A DNA stretch of 7,476 nucleotides, taken from positions 1-7,476 of the forward strand of contig CAMLHI010000096.1 in the NCBI GenBank assembly GCA_946479705.1. Direction: 5' to 3'. Below are positions 6,107 to 7,476 of this stretch, piece after piece. Position 1 is the first letter of the stretch. Each line of letters starts with the position of its first letter. The stretch comes from an uncultured Oxalobacteraceae bacterium. Its GTDB lineage: Bacteria > Pseudomonadota > Gammaproteobacteria > Burkholderiales > Burkholderiaceae. The translations under genes and the position numbers were made by a program. The notes under the pieces were generated by a model. The model ran no database searches. It was not told where the DNA came from and saw nothing but the letters and a program-made list of their open reading frames with translations.

Positions 6107-6838
6107 CTAGGCAATCCGGTCGAGCACCATGCGCGCGGCGATGCGCACCGAGGGCGAGGGATCGGCCTGTTCGACCTGTTCGAGACGCGCGCGCAGGTCC
6201 GGCGGCGCCAGCTCTTCCAGATAAAACGGCACTTCGCTGCGCACCAGTTCATCGCTGTCGGCCAGGCGCTCGGCCAGCAGCGCGGCCACGTCGACCTGCA
6301 GATTGCCGACCATGCGGCCCTGGTAGGGCTGGAAAGCCAGCGCGTGGCGCAGGGCCATCAGGCGGTAGTGGGGAATGTCGCTGTGCAGGGTCGCCAGCAG
6401 CGCGCCATAACCGGATGGATCGCCAAGCTGGGCAAGATAGAACGCGGCCTTGTACTGGTCGTCCAGAGGGCCGACGGCATGCAGGCGGGCTTCCAGCATG
6501 GCCTTGCCGCGCACGGGATCGCCGCGCAGCGCCAGCGCCATGGCCGCCTCGATAGCGACGTCGGGCTCGGACGCGCCGGCCGCCAGATCGGCCAGGGCGC
6601 CCGTCAGTCCGGCATCGACGGCGGCGCAGCGCCCCGCCAGGAAGGCCGCGGCGTAGGCCGCCCCGGGTTCGGCCGAGCCCAGCGCCTGCTTGAGCAGCGC
6701 CACCGTCAGCGGCCCCTGCGTGAGCGTGTTGGCCATCGCGGCGTAGGCATGGCGTTCGCGTTCGAGCAGCGCTGGCGTGCGCCACGGCAGGCCGGCGCTG
6801 TCGATGTGGGGCTGGCAGATGGGGTCAAGATTGGTCAT
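6107..6838 (-). CDS. HEAT-like repeat protein, function unknown
   Basis: I do not recognise this 243-residue protein as a named family. It is almost entirely predicted alpha-helical and rich in Ala and Leu, with recurring helix pairs typical of HEAT repeats, for example AYAAAFLAGR about 61-70, DVAIEAAMALALRGD 93-107, YKAAFYLAQLGDP 129-141, YRLMALRHAL 158-167, DELVRSEVPFYLEEL 196-210 and SVRIAARMVLDRI 230-242. Such solenoids usually act as protein-binding scaffolds. No catalytic motif, signal peptide or membrane segment is visible, so it should be cytoplasmic. Its ATG overlaps the TGA of the upstream gene (ATGA, 6835-6838), and its only Shine-Dalgarno candidate, AGGGA at 6850-6854, lies inside a perfect hairpin. 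It is therefore probably made only when the HEXXH gene is translated. The pairing suggests that it binds or serves the HEXXH protein, as partner, chaperone or immunity protein. That role is inference. Confidence 0.85.
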   Translation of the reverse strand: MTNLDPICQPHIDSAGLPWRTPALLERERHAYAAMANTLTQGPLTVALLKQALGSAEPGAAYAAAFLAGRCAAVDAGLTGALADLAAGASEPDVAIEAAMALALRGDPVRGKAMLEARLHAVGPLDDQYKAAFYLAQLGDPSGYGALLATLHSDIPHYRLMALRHALAFQPYQGRMVGNLQVDVAALLAERLADSDELVRSEVPFYLEELAPPDLRARLEQVEQADPSPSVRIAARMVLDRIA

Positions 6839-7476
6839 GGCAGGGATTTTCCCTGCACTTCGACCGCGTTGGCAAGCGCCGTGTACGCGGCCTTGCCGTC
6901 GGCATAGGCGTTGATCTCGCCGGCGTAGGCGTCGTGGCTGGTGCCGCCGCCCTTGTAGTACTTGAGGTTCTCGGCAATGAGCTTGGTGCGCGCCGCGTTG
7001 AGCAGGGCCGTCACGTCCGCCGCCGCGCTGGCCGGCGTGATGCTGCCGGCCTCGATGTGCGCCTTCACGATGGGCAGCGCCGAACCGGCCGACCAGGCAT
7101 TGTCGTCGGTGCCGTGGAATTTCTCGTGGCGCTCCACCAGCGACTGCGAATAGTAGGTGGTGCGCGGCGATTTGTAGGGCGAGGCCGCGCCCGGCATCAG
7201 GTCGGCCTTGATCGCCGCCCAGTTGGCCTTGGTAACGACCGCGTCGGTGGCCGATGGCACATCGGTCGTGCCACCCGAGTTGGTCCCCCACGGGCAGTTG
7301 ATGTCGAGCGTGGCGGTGATGGTGTACTTGCCGCCCGCCGCCGCATAGCTGATGCCGGTGAAGGCCGGCTCGTAGAACTCGGCGCCGAAGGGCGACACCG
7401 CGCGCCCGCTCGGCTGCGAGAACGCGCCCATCGACACGCCGGCAACGGCGGCATCGCGCTTGCCCTGCCCCACGCC
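6835..7476 (-). CDS. Putative zincin-like protein with HEXXH motif (5' end outside the window)
   Basis: The frame is open from the right edge to a TGA at 6835-6837, giving 213 visible C-terminal residues; the N terminus is missing. I do not recognise the family. Residues 117-121 (7114-7128), within LVERHEKFHGTDDNAW, form an HEXXH zinc-metallopeptidase motif in a predicted helix. The third ligand is not obvious. Candidates are E187 in GEINAYADG, 66 residues after the motif, which would be a gluzincin-like layout, or D124/D125, which are unusually close. The region before the motif (about 35-95) is Gly/Thr-rich and beta-like, with the sequence DINCPWGTNSGGT and a W86. The region after it is helical and ends in AYADGKAAYTALANAV. 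No signal peptide can be judged because the start is outside the window. It is translationally linked to the HEAT-like gene. A metallopeptidase or toxin-type effector is possible but unproven; a chance HEXXH is the alternative. Confidence 0.75.
   Translation of the reverse strand, partial: GVGQGKRDAAVAGVSMGAFSQPSGRAVSPFGAEFYEPAFTGISYAAAGGKYTITATLDINCPWGTNSGGTTDVPSATDAVVTKANWAAIKADLMPGAASPYKSPRTTYYSQSLVERHEKFHGTDDNAWSAGSALPIVKAHIEAGSITPASAAADVTALLNAARTKLIAENLKYYKGGGTSHDAYAGEINAYADGKAAYTALANAVEVQGKSLP
6840..6856 (-). promoter_or_regulatory. Hairpin sequestering the HEAT-like gene's ribosome binding site
   Basis: GCAGGGAaaaTCCCTGC on the minus strand is a perfect inverted repeat with 7-base arms and a 3-base loop. 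It lies at the end of the HEXXH gene and stops one base before the ATG of the HEAT-like gene. The 5' arm carries AGGGA, the only plausible Shine-Dalgarno sequence, 11 bases from the ATG; the 3' arm pairs with it. No T-run follows and the next gene starts at once, so it is not a terminator. A ribosome finishing the upstream gene would melt it, which is a typical arrangement for translational coupling. Confidence 0.5.

Noticed and set aside
4981..6555. A 524-codon plus-strand frame running across the prpR end, esterase and HEAT-like gene
   Set aside because: It crosses three real genes and a spacer and shows no domain; the minus-strand esterase has a signal peptide, Shine-Dalgarno sequence and catalytic triad.
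6840..6856. Rho-independent terminator between the HEXXH and HEAT-like genes
   Set aside because: The stem is perfect but has no following T-run, and the next start codon comes one base later; a translational role fits better.
7087..7128. Aspzincin (M35-type) reading of HEKFH-GTDDNAW
   Set aside because: The family has the GTxDxxYG motif about nine residues after the second His to supply the Asp ligand; here GTDD follows the His directly, so the geometry does not fit.
6839..7291. Upstream extension of the HEAT-like frame to 7291 (394 residues)
   Set aside because: The extension lies wholly inside the HEXXH gene in another frame and has shadow-like composition. The ATG at 6838 in an ATGA overlap is the natural start.

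Overview
The window is about two-thirds G+C with strong G/C bias at third codon positions. It reads as chromosome of a betaproteobacterium, most likely an Oxalobacteraceae member of the Massilia/Duganella type. The taxonomic guess rests on composition and the look of the proteins, not on a search. No rRNA, tRNA, CRISPR array, insertion sequence or phage gene is visible.

Layout from left to right. (1) The 3' part of an exodeoxyribonuclease III gene (+), cut by the left edge. (2) Convergent to it, after a 7-base gap, a long PAS-PAS-PAS-GGDEF-EAL gene (-) for cyclic-di-GMP turnover. (3) A 202-base, unusually A+T-rich divergent intergenic region (3275-3476) holding several palindromes and a plausible sigma-54 promoter. 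(4) A complete prpR-like gene (+), encoding a sigma-54-dependent activator of the propionate/2-methylcitrate type. (5) Convergent to prpR, again after 7 bases, an exported alpha/beta-hydrolase esterase (-). (6) A 124-base spacer with a possible coding relic. (7) A two-gene operon on the minus strand joined by an ATGA overlap: a protein with an HEXXH motif (5' part lost at the right edge), then a small HEAT-like repeat protein.

The central divergent pair is the most interesting part. PrpR normally sits beside, and usually divergent from, the prp methylcitrate-cycle genes. None of these is in the window, and the gene facing prpR makes or degrades c-di-GMP. The intergenic region has a GG-N10-GC sigma-54-like element with an intact TTGCT half, about 40 bases upstream of the GGDEF-EAL start. 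Two perfect inverted repeats lie 105-160 bases upstream of that element, a normal enhancer distance. I infer a possible circuit in which a 2-methylcitrate-type signal acting through PrpR and sigma-54 controls c-di-GMP. The sequence is compatible with this but does not prove it.

The second item of interest is the right-hand operon: an unrecognised putative zincin with a perfect hairpin over the start-codon region of the downstream HEAT-like gene, suggesting strict translational coupling. The remaining genes look like ordinary chromosomal genes.
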